Shown: piece by piece, positions 1 to 7,642 of the stretch
How positions within the stretch are numbered: position 1 is the stretch's first letter
Layout: each line of letters opens with the position of its first letter
Source of the DNA: Rhodospirillales bacterium
GTDB lineage: Bacteria; Pseudomonadota; Alphaproteobacteria; Rhodospirillales; UBA2165
Length of the DNA: 11,273 nt
Direction: 5' to 3'
Assembly: GCA_013204125.1 (NCBI GenBank)
Contig: JABMOP010000543.1
Location: forward strand, 1-11,273
Notes under the pieces: model-generated
The model's input: only the letters and a program-made list of their open reading frames with translations
Databases searched by the model: none
Told to the model about the DNA's origin: nothing
Position numbers and translations under genes: made by a program

Positions 1-864
1 GGCCGGGGACACTTCGACCACATCGGCGCCGACCAGGTTCAGCCCGTCCAGCCCGCGGATTATGCCGAGAGCCTCAGCCGAGGATAGTCCGCCGGCGACC
101 GGCGTGCCTGTGCCGGGGGCAAAGGCCGGATCGAGGCAATCAATATCAAAGGTCAGGTAAACCTTGGCGTCGCCGACCCGTTCGCGGATTGCGTTGATCG
201 CCTTATCAACGCCGTTGCGGTTCACCCAAGGAGCTGTGAGGATATCGAAGCCGTGATCGGTGTCATTATGAGTGCGGATACCGACCTGACAGGAGCGGGT
301 GACGTCAATCAGGCCTTCGGTCTTGGCGCGCAAGAACATCGAGCCGTGGTCCAAGCGCAAGCCATCATCGTCCCAGGTGTCCGGGTGGGCGTCGAAATGC
401 AGCAAGGCGACCGGGCCGTGTTCGGCCGCCACGGCGCGCAGGATCGGATAGGCAATGAAGTGATCGCCGCCGAGGGTCAGCGGGAATACGCCCGCTTTTA
501 AGATATCGCCGATATGGGCCTCAACAACTTCAACCACCGATCCCGGATGGTGCGGATCGACAAAGCAGTCGCCGTAATCGACCACCGCCAAAGTATCGAA
601 GGGATCAAAGCCAAAGGGAAAGGATTTTAATTCGGCCAATTGCACCGAAGCGGCCCGCATCGCCCGCGGTCCAAGCCGGGCGCCGGGGCGGTAGGTCACG
701 GCGCCATCATAGGGAACGCCACTCACCGCCACATCGGCCCCGGTCAGATCACGGGAGTAGCGCCGGCGCAGAAAACTAAGCGCGCCGCCATAGGTCATTT
801 CCGGCTGGCGGCCGAGAAGTTCGGTCTTGCGAAAAGCTTGATCACCGTTATCAGTGGTAGACAT
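1..864 (-). CDS. speB: Agmatinase (ureohydrolase family), 3' end cut off by window
   Basis: Predicted to hydrolyse agmatine to putrescine and urea in the cytosol with a binuclear manganese centre. The frame is open from the ATG at 864-862 to the window edge, giving 288 residues. Ureohydrolase motifs appear in order: GGDH at 132-135, FDAHPD at 157-162, and DIDCLDPAFAPGTGTP starting at 240. H135, D158, H160, D162, D240 and D242 are the expected metal ligands. The visible part ends at VEVSPA, so about 30 C-terminal residues are probably missing. A good ribosome site (GGAAAGAGG, 879-871) lies 6 bases before the ATG, which supports this start. It diverges from the arginine decarboxylase gene, whose product is its substrate, and this makes agmatinase more likely than arginase or guanidinobutyrase. 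Those related activities cannot be excluded from sequence alone. Confidence 0.93.
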   Translation of the reverse strand, partial: MSTTDNGDQAFRKTELLGRQPEMTYGGALSFLRRRYSRDLTGADVAVSGVPYDGAVTYRPGARLGPRAMRAASVQLAELKSFPFGFDPFDTLAVVDYGDCFVDPHHPGSVVEVVEAHIGDILKAGVFPLTLGGDHFIAYPILRAVAAEHGPVALLHFDAHPDTWDDDGLRLDHGSMFLRAKTEGLIDVTRSCQVGIRTHNDTDHGFDILTAPWVNRNGVDKAINAIRERVGDAKVYLTFDIDCLDPAFAPGTGTPVAGGLSSAEALGIIRGLDGLNLVGADVVEVSPA

Positions 865-977
865 CCCGTGCCTCTTTCCAGGTAATTTCGTGCGTATATT
901 GCACGGGGACTGGTACAGGGCAATAAATTAAGTATAAGTTCGGAAAACTCACCTCCCAAGGATAAAGAACAACGACG
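865..977. promoter_or_regulatory. Divergent control region between speB and speA
   Basis: These 113 bases separate two divergent genes and must hold the speA promoter, and the speB promoter if it is transcribed alone. The region is AT-richer than the flanking genes. Toward speA, TTGCAC (899-904) followed 17 bases later by AATAAA (922-927) is a weak candidate, and TATAAG (933-938) is another possible -10. Toward speB, TTGCCC (923-918) and TATACG (898-893) are weakly promoter-like but 19 bases apart. The only ribosome-site-like stretch before speA, AAGGATAAAG (958-967), sits far from the ATG. I see no clear operator palindrome. The assignment rests mainly on gene layout. Confidence 0.35.
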
Positions 978-2909
978 ATGAGTGAATGGACAACGGACGA
1001 TGCGGAAGATCTCTATCGCATTCAGCGCTGGAGTGATGGCTATTTTGGTATCGGCGCCGACGGGAAATTGCTCGCCCTGCCAAATGTCGGCAAGCAAGAA
1101 GTTCCCATCGCCTTGCAAGATGTGGTTGATGAACTGCTGGATCAAAATGTGCAGTTTCCCGTGGTCATGCGGTTTCACGATATCCTCAAGAACCGGGTGA
1201 AACAGATCAACGAATCCTTTGCCGCCGCCATCGCCGATTTCGAATACGAGGCTCCCTACCGCGGGGTCTATCCGATCAAAGTCAATCAGATGCGCGAAGT
1301 GGTTGACGAAATCGTCGAAGCCGGACGACCTTACCATTACGGGTTAGAGGCCGGATCGAAGCCGGAACTTATGGCTGTGCTGTCCTATGATACCGGGCCG
1401 GAAGCCCTGACCATATGCAACGGCTACAAAGATAAGGACTTCCTGCGCCTCGCCCTGCTGGGCCGAAAGCTCGGCCGCAATGTGGTGGTGGTCATCGAAA
1501 AATTCAGCGAGATAGAACCATTGCTGCGATTGGCCACGGAAATGGAGGTCCAACCGATCATCGGCCTGCGCGTCAAGATGCGGGTTAAAACCGAAGGCCG
1601 GTGGAGCGAATCCAGCGGTGAGCGCGCCAAGTTCGGGCTGACGACTTCTGAAATCCTCAATGCCATCCGGTTGATCCAGGAAACCGGCTACGGGGATGCG
1701 ATCCGCCTGCTGCATTTTCACGTCGGCAGCCAGTTATCCGACATCCGCTTCGTCAGGGAAGCGGTCCAGGAGGCGGCGCGCATTTATGCCCGATTGGTCA
1801 AGCGCGGTGTTCCGCTTACCTATTTGGATATCGGCGGCGGGTTGGCGGTGGATTACGACGGCAGCCAAACGATCGGGCTATCTTCGATGAACTACACCAT
1901 GGATGATTATGCGGGATGCGTGGTTGCCGAGGTGAAACAGATATGCGACTTGGAAGAGGTGGCGCATCCGACCTTGGTCACCGAAAGTGGACGGGCGATC
2001 ACTGCCCATCATTCCTGCGTGGTTATGCGGGTGATCGGGGAAATCGCCAATGATGCCAATCCCATCGCCACCGACCCGGTAGATGACGAACATATCTTAG
2101 TGACCAACATGCGCGATCTTTTGGCCGATCTTGCCGAGGATAAAAATTACCAAGACGTCTATAACGAAGCGTCCTCGCTTCTGGATGATGTGCTCAGCGC
2201 ATTTAAGCTTGGAATCCTCGGGTTGGAAGAATTGGCGCGCGCGGAAACTCTCTATTGGCGATTATTGCGGGCCATCGCCAAGGGGCTGGAAACGGCGGAA
2301 TTCGTTTCCGAGGATTTGCGGCACATCGAAACGCCCCTCCACTCTCAGTACCTTTGCAATTTCTCTCTTTTTCAGTCGGCCGCCGATGTTTGGGCGATCC
2401 GGCAAATTCTACCGGTGGCGCCGATCACCCGCCTGAACGAGGCGCCGTCGCGCAACTGTACCCTGGCCGATATCACCTGCGACAGCGACGGACGTATCAT
2501 CGAGTTTATCGGCGAACAGAGCAACCGCACGGCGCTGCCGCTGCATAATCTGGTAGCGGGCGAAGGCTATTACATCGGCCTGTTTCTCACCGGCGCCTAC
2601 CAAGACGTCATGGGCGACATGCACAATCTGTTCGGTCGCTTGAACGAGGCGCATATATTTTGTGACCCGGAAGATCCAACCGGATTTTATATCGAAGAAT
2701 TTGTCGCCGGGTCTTCATCGGGGCAGGTGCTGAATATCATGCAATATAACCCGGCGGCCATGGCCGGCCAGGTCAAAGCAATGATCGACCGCACCGTGGC
2801 CAACGGACAATTGCGCTCACGGGAAGGAGTGAAACTGGTCGATTTTTATGAAGCCTGCCTTAGCAGCTACACCTATCTCCTTGGTCCGGAATTGGGCGAA
2901 TTGCCGTAA
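978..2909 (+). CDS. speA: Biosynthetic arginine decarboxylase, PLP-dependent
   Basis: Decarboxylates L-arginine to agmatine, the first step of the agmatine route to putrescine. At 643 residues it is close to the ~630-660 usual for SpeA. It has the fold-III (alanine racemase-like) PLP barrel: YPIKVNQ at 98-104 with K101 as the probable Schiff-base lysine, HFHVGSQLSDIR from 247, the glycine-rich phosphate loop DIGGGLAVDYDG at 284-295, and TESGRA near 335-340. A C-terminal beta domain carries TCDSDGR at 500-506, where C501 is the expected catalytic cysteine from the partner subunit. The inserted helical region typical of SpeA (about 370-450) is present. The ATG at 978 fits the family N-terminus, although its ribosome site is weak. 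It diverges from speB and converges on the putrescine importer operon. The 58-base gap to potI shows no convincing terminator. Confidence 0.96.
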   Translation: MSEWTTDDAEDLYRIQRWSDGYFGIGADGKLLALPNVGKQEVPIALQDVVDELLDQNVQFPVVMRFHDILKNRVKQINESFAAAIADFEYEAPYRGVYPIKVNQMREVVDEIVEAGRPYHYGLEAGSKPELMAVLSYDTGPEALTICNGYKDKDFLRLALLGRKLGRNVVVVIEKFSEIEPLLRLATEMEVQPIIGLRVKMRVKTEGRWSESSGERAKFGLTTSEILNAIRLIQETGYGDAIRLLHFHVGSQLSDIRFVREAVQEAARIYARLVKRGVPLTYLDIGGGLAVDYDGSQTIGLSSMNYTMDDYAGCVVAEVKQICDLEEVAHPTLVTESGRAITAHHSCVVMRVIGEIANDANPIATDPVDDEHILVTNMRDLLADLAEDKNYQDVYNEASSLLDDVLSAFKLGILGLEELARAETLYWRLLRAIAKGLETAEFVSEDLRHIETPLHSQYLCNFSLFQSAADVWAIRQILPVAPITRLNEAPSRNCTLADITCDSDGRIIEFIGEQSNRTALPLHNLVAGEGYYIGLFLTGAYQDVMGDMHNLFGRLNEAHIFCDPEDPTGFYIEEFVAGSSSGQVLNIMQYNPAAMAGQVKAMIDRTVANGQLRSREGVKLVDFYEACLSSYTYLLGPELGELP

Positions 2910-2967
2910 ATAGAGATAATGGCCCACGGGCCCCCGGCACTAACCGCTCAGCAGAGGATGGCCGGGA

Positions 2968-3768
2968 TTACTTCCGGTCTCGCTTAGCAAGCAGACGCCC
3001 GGCAAAAATGGCGCAAATCGCTACCGTTCCGAGAAGGATCGTCGCGAGTGCGTTTATTTCCGGGCTTAATCCAAGACGTACGCTGGAAAACACGACCATG
3101 GGCAGGGTGCTTGATCCTGGTCCCGAAACGAAACTTGCGACGACCAAATCGTCAAGCGAGAGCGTAAACGCGAGAAGCCACCCGGCGATCAACGACGGCG
3201 CGATCAGCGGAAGGGTGACTGTCATGAATACCTTGAGCGGACGGGCGCCGAGGTCGAGTGCGGCTTCTTCGAGGCTGCTGTCCATCTGAGAAAGGCGGGC
3301 CTGCACAACGACTGAGACGTAGGCGGTGGCGAATGTGATGTGGGCAATCGCAATGGTAACGGCGCTCCTGCCATCGGGCCAGCCAATCAATTGTTGCAGC
3401 GAAACGAACAGCAGCAAAAGAGACAGACCGGTGATGACCTCGGGCATGACAAGGGGCGCCGTGGCCATGGCCATAAATAAGAGGCGCCCGCGAAAGCGAC
3501 CGAAGCGAATAAGTGAGATCGCACATAGAGTGCCAAGGATCATCGCACCGGTGGCCGATGCGGCCGCGATCTTCAAGCTGAGCAACGCTGCGTCCAAGAG
3601 TTTCTCGTTTTGCGCTAAAATGCCGTACCATTTGGTCGAAAATCCGCCCCAGACGGTGACCAGTCGGGAGGCATTAAATGAATAGACGACGAGCGACAGC
3701 ATCGGCCCGTACAGGAAGAGGTATCCAAGCACAAGCGCGCTGACGAGCCAGGGCGACCAACGTCTCAT
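2968..3768 (-). CDS. potI: Putrescine-type ABC transporter, second inner-membrane permease
   Basis: One of the two membrane subunits that form the channel of a PotFGHI-type polyamine importer. It is 266 residues, slightly shorter than E. coli PotI, which has a longer charged C-terminal tail. Hydrophobic segments begin at about residue 8 and recur through residue 258. The ATPase-docking EAA loop is clear at about 168-187 (EEAALDLGARPLKVF), followed by the strongly PotI-like stretch LDDLVVASFVSGPG at 205-218. The start ATG (3768-3766) overlaps the potH stop in ATGA, so translation is probably coupled. It is the last gene of the operon and ends 58 bases from the convergent speA stop. Assignment to PotI rather than the PotC paralogue rests on these motifs and on gene order. 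Confidence 0.93.
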   Translation of the reverse strand: MRRWSPWLVSALVLGYLFLYGPMLSLVVYSFNASRLVTVWGGFSTKWYGILAQNEKLLDAALLSLKIAAASATGAMILGTLCAISLIRFGRFRGRLLFMAMATAPLVMPEVITGLSLLLLFVSLQQLIGWPDGRSAVTIAIAHITFATAYVSVVVQARLSQMDSSLEEAALDLGARPLKVFMTVTLPLIAPSLIAGWLLAFTLSLDDLVVASFVSGPGSSTLPMVVFSSVRLGLSPEINALATILLGTVAICAIFAGRLLAKRDRK

Positions 3769-4658
3769 CGGGCCACCTCAACCCGCTTCAAACGTATATG
3801 CTCAAGCCAGGCAAGCGGCACGACGATCAGCGTCAGCACGGCGACCGCAAGGGCAGCCGCCAGCGGCCAGTCCCGATTGTTGAAGAACTCCGTCCAAAGA
3901 ACTTTGCCGATCATCGCAGTGCTGGAGTTGCCGAGAAGTTCGGGAATCACAAACTCGCCAACGGCGGGAATGAACACCAAGAAGAAACCTGCTACGACCC
4001 CGGGCAGAGACAGTGGCAGAGTGATTGTAAGGAAGGCCCACCACGGCCGCGCCCCGAGATCCGACGCCGCCTCAAGTAGGCGGATATCCTGCCGTTCTAG
4101 GGTCGCATAGAGCGGCAACACCATAAACGGCAGATAAGAGTAGACGATGCCGAGATGTACCGCGAAGGATGTCTGCAACAGTTGCAGCGGCTGGTCGATC
4201 AGGCCCACTGCTAAGAGCGCCGCGTTGATCAGCCCTTCGTTCTTAAGGAGACCTATCCAGGCATACACGCGGAGAAGGAAGGATGTCCAGAACGGAAGGA
4301 TGACTGCGAGCAGGAGCACCCCGCGCCAGCGTTCCGGTGCACGCGCGATACCAAGGGCGAGTGGATACCCTATCAACAGGCAGATCGCCGCCGAGGTTGC
4401 CGCGATCTGGAGCGAGTTGAGCAAGGCGTTCACGTAGAGCGAGTCGCCAAGCAGGAACGCATAGTTGTCGAGGCGCGCGGCGATGGTTCCGTTACTGATC
4501 AATGATTCGTATGGCGGCACACCGAATCGGGACCGGCTGAGAGAAATGCCGAAGACGATAAAAAACGGGGCGAGAAAAAACACCGCCAGCCATAAAAACG
4601 GAAGAGCCGTCACAAGCCAACGGCCGAACCGACCCGACAATAGCCCAAAGAATGTCAT
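3765..4658 (-). CDS. potH: Putrescine-type ABC transporter, first inner-membrane permease
   Basis: Partner permease to PotI. From the ATG at 4658-4656 it has 297 residues. An N-terminal membrane segment (about 15-40) is followed by a periplasmic stretch containing VPPYESL, then further membrane segments. The EAA cytoplasmic loop lies at about 196-215 (EAASDLGARPWWAFL), followed by the PotH-like stretch PAVGEFVIPELLG at 231-243 and EFFNNRDWP at 257-265. I chose the start that overlaps the potG stop in ATGA, matching the other two junctions of this operon. An in-frame ATG at 4691-4689 would add 11 residues and overlap potG by 37 bases. Neither start has a strong ribosome site. Function as a putrescine permease is inferred from family similarity and operon order. 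Confidence 0.92.
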   Translation of the reverse strand: MTFFGLLSGRFGRWLVTALPFLWLAVFFLAPFFIVFGISLSRSRFGVPPYESLISNGTIAARLDNYAFLLGDSLYVNALLNSLQIAATSAAICLLIGYPLALGIARAPERWRGVLLLAVILPFWTSFLLRVYAWIGLLKNEGLINAALLAVGLIDQPLQLLQTSFAVHLGIVYSYLPFMVLPLYATLERQDIRLLEAASDLGARPWWAFLTITLPLSLPGVVAGFFLVFIPAVGEFVIPELLGNSSTAMIGKVLWTEFFNNRDWPLAAALAVAVLTLIVVPLAWLEHIRLKRVEVAR

Positions 4659-5782
4659 GCCATTAGCACCATCCCATCTCCGGGATGCCATGTCAGATAA
4701 ATCATGTCATCCCAAGTGATGGGCGGCTCGTCAGTGTGGTGGCGGTTCGCTGCGGCAACCTGAATGCGAAACCCGTCGGCGACCTCCACATGATAAATCG
4801 ACATATCGCCGAGATAGGCGATATCGAGCACTTTGCCGAACAGCTCATTCTGGTCACCTACGGGTTCGCGGCTGGACTGAATTTTTTCCGGACGCACCAT
4901 CACGGTCACCACGTCGCCGTGGGCAACCCGCGCGTCCGACATGGCTACAATCGGCGTTCCCGTCGCATTGAGCCGGATCCGAATGGTTCCGGCTTCAGCT
5001 CCGAGGACTTCTCCCTCCAGCAGGTTGGCGGCACCGATGAAATCGGCCACAAGGCGGGAATTGGGATATTCGTATACCGCCCTCGGCGTTCCAATCTGGA
5101 GGATTTGCCCCGCGCCCATAACGGCGATGCGATCCGACATCGTCATCGCCTCCTCTTGATCGTGGGTCACCAAGATAAAGGTCGTCCCGATACGGTCCTG
5201 TAGGTTGACAAGTTCAAACTGGGTGCGTTTGCGCAACTTGCGGTCGAGTGCGCCGAGCGGCTCGTCGAGCAGCAATATTTTGGGTCTTTTAGCAAGCCCG
5301 CGGGCGAGCGCGACTCGCTGGCGCTGCCCCCCCGACAACTGGTCCGGTTTTCGGTTTGCCAGGGCCGAGAGCCCGACTAGGGATAGAACATCGTTGACGC
5401 GATCATCTCGCTCCGAACGCGACATTCCCTCCTGCTTGAGACCATAGGCAACATTCTGGGCAACCCGCATGTGAGGAAACAATGCATAAGACTGAAAAAC
5501 CATATTCACCGGGCGCTCGTAAGGCTGCACACCGGCCATATCCCGCCCGTCAATAATAATGCGCCCGCTGTCGGGAGATTCGAAGCCGGCGATCATGCGA
5601 AGGAGGGTTGTTTTTCCGCAACCCGACTCGCCAAGCAATGAAAAAAGCTCACCCCGGCGAACGGCAAGGTCGACATCGTCAACCGCCGCGAAATCGCCGA
5701 AGCGCCGTGTCACCCTCTCCAAGCCGAGTATCGTCTCGGTTTGAACGGCGCCGTTGCTACGGCGAAATGCTGGGCCGTTCAT
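4655..5782 (-). CDS. potG: Putrescine-type ABC transporter, ATPase subunit
   Basis: Cytoplasmic ATPase that powers the importer; 375 residues, the usual PotG/PotA size. It has all nucleotide-binding motifs: Walker A GESGCGKT at 51-58, Q-loop FQSYALFPHM with Q97, ABC signature LSGGQ at 149-153, Walker B ILLLDEP at 169-175, D-loop GALD, and switch histidine H207 in THDQEEAM. The C-terminal third (about 240-375) is the TOBE-type regulatory domain of this subfamily, with VRPEKI and IAYLGDMSIYHV visible. Its ATG overlaps the potF stop in ATGA, and its stop overlaps the proposed potH start in the same way. It is intact, with no missing catalytic residue. Confidence 0.95.
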   Translation of the reverse strand: MNGPAFRRSNGAVQTETILGLERVTRRFGDFAAVDDVDLAVRRGELFSLLGESGCGKTTLLRMIAGFESPDSGRIIIDGRDMAGVQPYERPVNMVFQSYALFPHMRVAQNVAYGLKQEGMSRSERDDRVNDVLSLVGLSALANRKPDQLSGGQRQRVALARGLAKRPKILLLDEPLGALDRKLRKRTQFELVNLQDRIGTTFILVTHDQEEAMTMSDRIAVMGAGQILQIGTPRAVYEYPNSRLVADFIGAANLLEGEVLGAEAGTIRIRLNATGTPIVAMSDARVAHGDVVTVMVRPEKIQSSREPVGDQNELFGKVLDIAYLGDMSIYHVEVADGFRIQVAAANRHHTDEPPITWDDMIYLTWHPGDGMVLMA

Positions 5783-6876
5783 TGACCCGTTTTAATCCGC
5801 GTCCAGGTGCGGGTCTGCAGGCGGTCATAGGCCGACGATTTCAAGGGTATGACAAAGAACCGGTCACGAACCTCCTGGCTCGGATAAACAACTGGATCCT
5901 TGAGCCGCGCTTCGTCAACAAACTTCTCGGCGCCGATCACCGCATTGGCGTAGCCGACCAAATTTGTGATCGGCCCGACAACATCGGGCCTCATCATAAA
6001 ATTGATGAAGGTGTGCGCGTTTTCCGGATGTTTCGCATCGGCAGGAATGGCCATGACGTCGATCACAGCCTGTGCGCCCTCCTTGGGAAGGAATACCCGA
6101 ATAGCTACTCCGCGCTTTGCCTCGGCGGCCCGGTCACGCGACTGGATCAAATCACCGCCATATCCATGGGACACGCAGGTATCGCCGTTGGCAAGATCAT
6201 TGATGTAGGACGAAGAGTGAAAATATTTGACGAGGGGACGGATTTTTTGGATCAACGCCACCGCTTTCTCAAGGTCTTCGCGTCGTTCAGTTGCGGTATC
6301 GATACCCAGATAAGCATAGGCCGCAGCAAATACCTCGTTGGGATCATCGAGCAGCGAGATCCCGCAGGACGAGAGTTTCCTCGCCCAGGCGGGATCAAAA
6401 ATCATCGCCCAACTCTCGGTTGGGGCACCGGGCGCTACGGCCTGGACCTTGGCAATGTTATAGCCAACACCGGTGCCTGCCACCATGTAGGGCACAGCAT
6501 GGACGTTTCCGGGGTCGCTCGCGGTTAAAGCCTTTAGAATCGAGGGTGTGAGGTTATGCCAGTTGGGCAGCTTGGAGCGATCCAGATTGCGGTAGATACC
6601 AGATTTCACCTGACGGGCAACAAAGGGCGAGGCGGACGGAAATACGACATCGTAGCCGGAGGAACCGGCCATCAGTTTGGCCTCAAGAACTTCGTTGGAA
6701 TCATAAACGTCGTAATTGACCTTGATACCTGTCTCCGCAGTGAAACGAGACAACGTATCTTTGGCGATATAATCAGACCAATTATAAACGTTGAGTACCT
6801 TTCCCTCGGCGGCACCGGCAGCGCCGGAAATTACAGCGGCGGCGCTGAATATAATGAGTGCAATAAGCCTACGCAT
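5779..6876 (-). CDS. potF: Periplasmic polyamine (putrescine-type) binding protein
   Basis: Captures polyamine in the periplasm and delivers it to PotH/PotI. From the ATG at 6876-6874 it has 365 residues (E. coli PotF has 370). A signal peptide is evident: MRR, then a hydrophobic core at about 4-20, and a probable AxA cleavage near GAAGAAEG. The mature part begins with the family hallmark VYNWSDY (30-36), followed by YDSNEVLEAKLMAGS. Compared with recalled E. coli PotF pocket residues, W33, S34, D35, Y36, E181, D242, D273 and Y309 are kept, but Y239 and V271 stand where PotF has W244 and F276. Substrate preference may therefore differ. The frame stays open upstream to 7044, and an ATG at 6897 is a possible start, but only the 6876 start puts the basic residues directly before the hydrophobic core. 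It is the first gene of the operon. Confidence 0.93.
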   Translation of the reverse strand: MRRLIALIIFSAAAVISGAAGAAEGKVLNVYNWSDYIAKDTLSRFTAETGIKVNYDVYDSNEVLEAKLMAGSSGYDVVFPSASPFVARQVKSGIYRNLDRSKLPNWHNLTPSILKALTASDPGNVHAVPYMVAGTGVGYNIAKVQAVAPGAPTESWAMIFDPAWARKLSSCGISLLDDPNEVFAAAYAYLGIDTATERREDLEKAVALIQKIRPLVKYFHSSSYINDLANGDTCVSHGYGGDLIQSRDRAAEAKRGVAIRVFLPKEGAQAVIDVMAIPADAKHPENAHTFINFMMRPDVVGPITNLVGYANAVIGAEKFVDEARLKDPVVYPSQEVRDRFFVIPLKSSAYDRLQTRTWTRIKTGQ

Positions 6877-6948
6877 GACAGTTTCGCTTTCAGACATCCG
6901 GGCCCCGCACCGCGCCATCGCGGGAAGGAACATCGGGGTTGTAGAAGG

Positions 6949-6977
6949 AATTTTCCGCCAACCTGAGTTTCTGTCAA
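6949..6977 (-). promoter_or_regulatory. Candidate promoter of the potFGHI operon
   Basis: On the minus strand a perfect consensus -35 (TTGACA, 6977-6972) is followed by a 17-base spacer and a poor -10 (AAAATT, 6954-6949). Transcription would start roughly 65 bases before the preferred potF ATG. A second candidate lies farther upstream: TTGAAC followed 18 bases later by GATATT, near 7150-7120. The call rests on motif matching only. Confidence 0.3.
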
Positions 6978-7150
6978 CAATTTCCGGCTCTAATGGGTCT
7001 GAAAAATTGGAAAGTGTCATATCTACGGCCAATAGCCTGTCCAAGGGGTAGATGGTTTCCGGGGCTTCGTAGGCGCTTTCATGACCAATAACGGCAATAA
7101 ACCAACGATCTCAGCGCCTCCAATATCCCTATAAATTGACCAAAAGTTCA

Positions 7151-7165
7151 ATCGAAAATTTCGAT
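7151..7165. repeat. 15-base palindrome, operator-like
   Basis: ATCGAAA and TTTCGAT face each other around a single central A, giving seven paired bases per arm. The size and symmetry suit a dimeric repressor or activator. It lies in the divergent region, over the upstream candidate potF promoter and about 110 bases before the candidate -10 of the DksA-like gene. No specific regulator can be named. Confidence 0.45.
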
Positions 7166-7275
7166 AGGTAAGAACAAAATTTTTCGTTTGTCAGGCCAAC
7201 AGATGCGACATACATGGGCAGTATCTGACGGATTATCGCCGAGCGAATTGGAGTTAAAACAAAGTCTAATCCGGC

Positions 7276-7301
7276 TATATTCTAAGACAGCTTTAAGGGA
7301 G
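7276..7301 (+). promoter_or_regulatory. Candidate -10 box and ribosome site of the DksA-like gene
   Basis: TATATT (7276-7281) matches five of six -10 consensus bases. No good -35 lies 16-18 bases upstream (GTTAAA at 7253-7258 is the nearest), so an activator or an extended element may be needed. A strong ribosome site, AAGGGAG (7295-7301), sits 10 bases before the ATG at 7312 and fixes that start. Confidence 0.4.
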
Positions 7302-7311
7302 TTATTGTTTT

Positions 7312-7632
7312 ATGCGAGACACAGAGAATGTTCGTCAACGTTTGGTGGCGCGTGCGGAGAAATTGACTGAAGAGGCCCTAAAAATCGACGCCGAACTCCG
7401 CGAGGTTGATAGTCCCGATTGGGATGACCGTGCGACCGATTCGGAAGGTGATGAAGTTCTCGAGCGACTGGGCGTGGCGGCGGTAAACGAAATCAAAGAA
7501 ATTCGCGCTGCAATTCGCCGCATTGCAGCCGGCACTTATGGCACTTGCACCACCTGCCGGAGACCGATCGGGGAGCAACGGCTGGAAGCGGTACCATATA
7601 CCGCCAAATGCATTAACTGCGCAAATTTATGA
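7312..7632 (+). CDS. Short DksA/TraR-family C4 zinc-finger protein
   Basis: Member of the DksA/TraR family, whose characterised members bind in the RNA polymerase secondary channel and modulate transcription, often with ppGpp. It is 106 residues, against about 150 for E. coli DksA and about 73 for TraR. The N-terminal half is charged and helical, as in the DksA coiled coil. DWDDRAT (36-42) places D36 and D39 in the DxxDRA arrangement of the DksA coiled-coil tip. The zinc finger is complete: C79 and C82, then C100 and C103 (CxxC-x17-CxxC). A strong ribosome site supports the start. Its neighbours, a divergent polyamine importer and decayed signalling genes, say little about its role. Activity as an RNA polymerase factor is inferred; I would not call it the housekeeping dksA. 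Confidence 0.88.
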   Translation: MRDTENVRQRLVARAEKLTEEALKIDAELREVDSPDWDDRATDSEGDEVLERLGVAAVNEIKEIRAAIRRIAAGTYGTCTTCRRPIGEQRLEAVPYTAKCINCANL

Positions 7633-7642
7633 ACGGACCTGA

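Larger units (their letters stand above)
6877..7311. promoter_or_regulatory. Divergent intergenic region between potF and the DksA-like gene
   Basis: This 435-base region has no credible gene. Short frames open on both strands (for example 7188-7370 plus) but lack a ribosome site and family resemblance. The half near the DksA-like gene (about 7090-7311) is distinctly AT-rich and holds the palindrome at 7151-7165, an ACAAA/TTTGT inverted pair at 7174-7178 and 7187-7191, and the promoter elements listed separately. It probably controls both flanking transcription units. Confidence 0.5.

Noticed and set aside
795..1337. 180-residue minus-strand open frame across the speB/speA junction
   Set aside because: It is antisense to the well-supported speA N-terminus and speB start, has low-complexity composition, and resembles no family I know.
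2921..2966. GC-rich inverted repeats between speA and potI as a terminator
   Set aside because: GGCCC/GGGCC leaves a loop of only two bases, and CCCGGC/GCCGGG has a 22-base loop; neither is followed by a T-tract in either direction.
5608..6528. 306-residue plus-strand open frame
   Set aside because: It lies opposite potG and potF, both of which have complete family motifs; it is a shadow frame in GC-rich coding DNA.
6877..7044. N-terminal extension of potF to an upstream start at 7044
   Set aside because: It would place 56 non-conserved residues before a clear signal peptide, which would not be exported normally.
7188..7370. 60-residue plus-strand frame overlapping the DksA-like start
   Set aside because: It has no family resemblance and overlaps the promoter, ribosome site and coding region of a well-supported gene.
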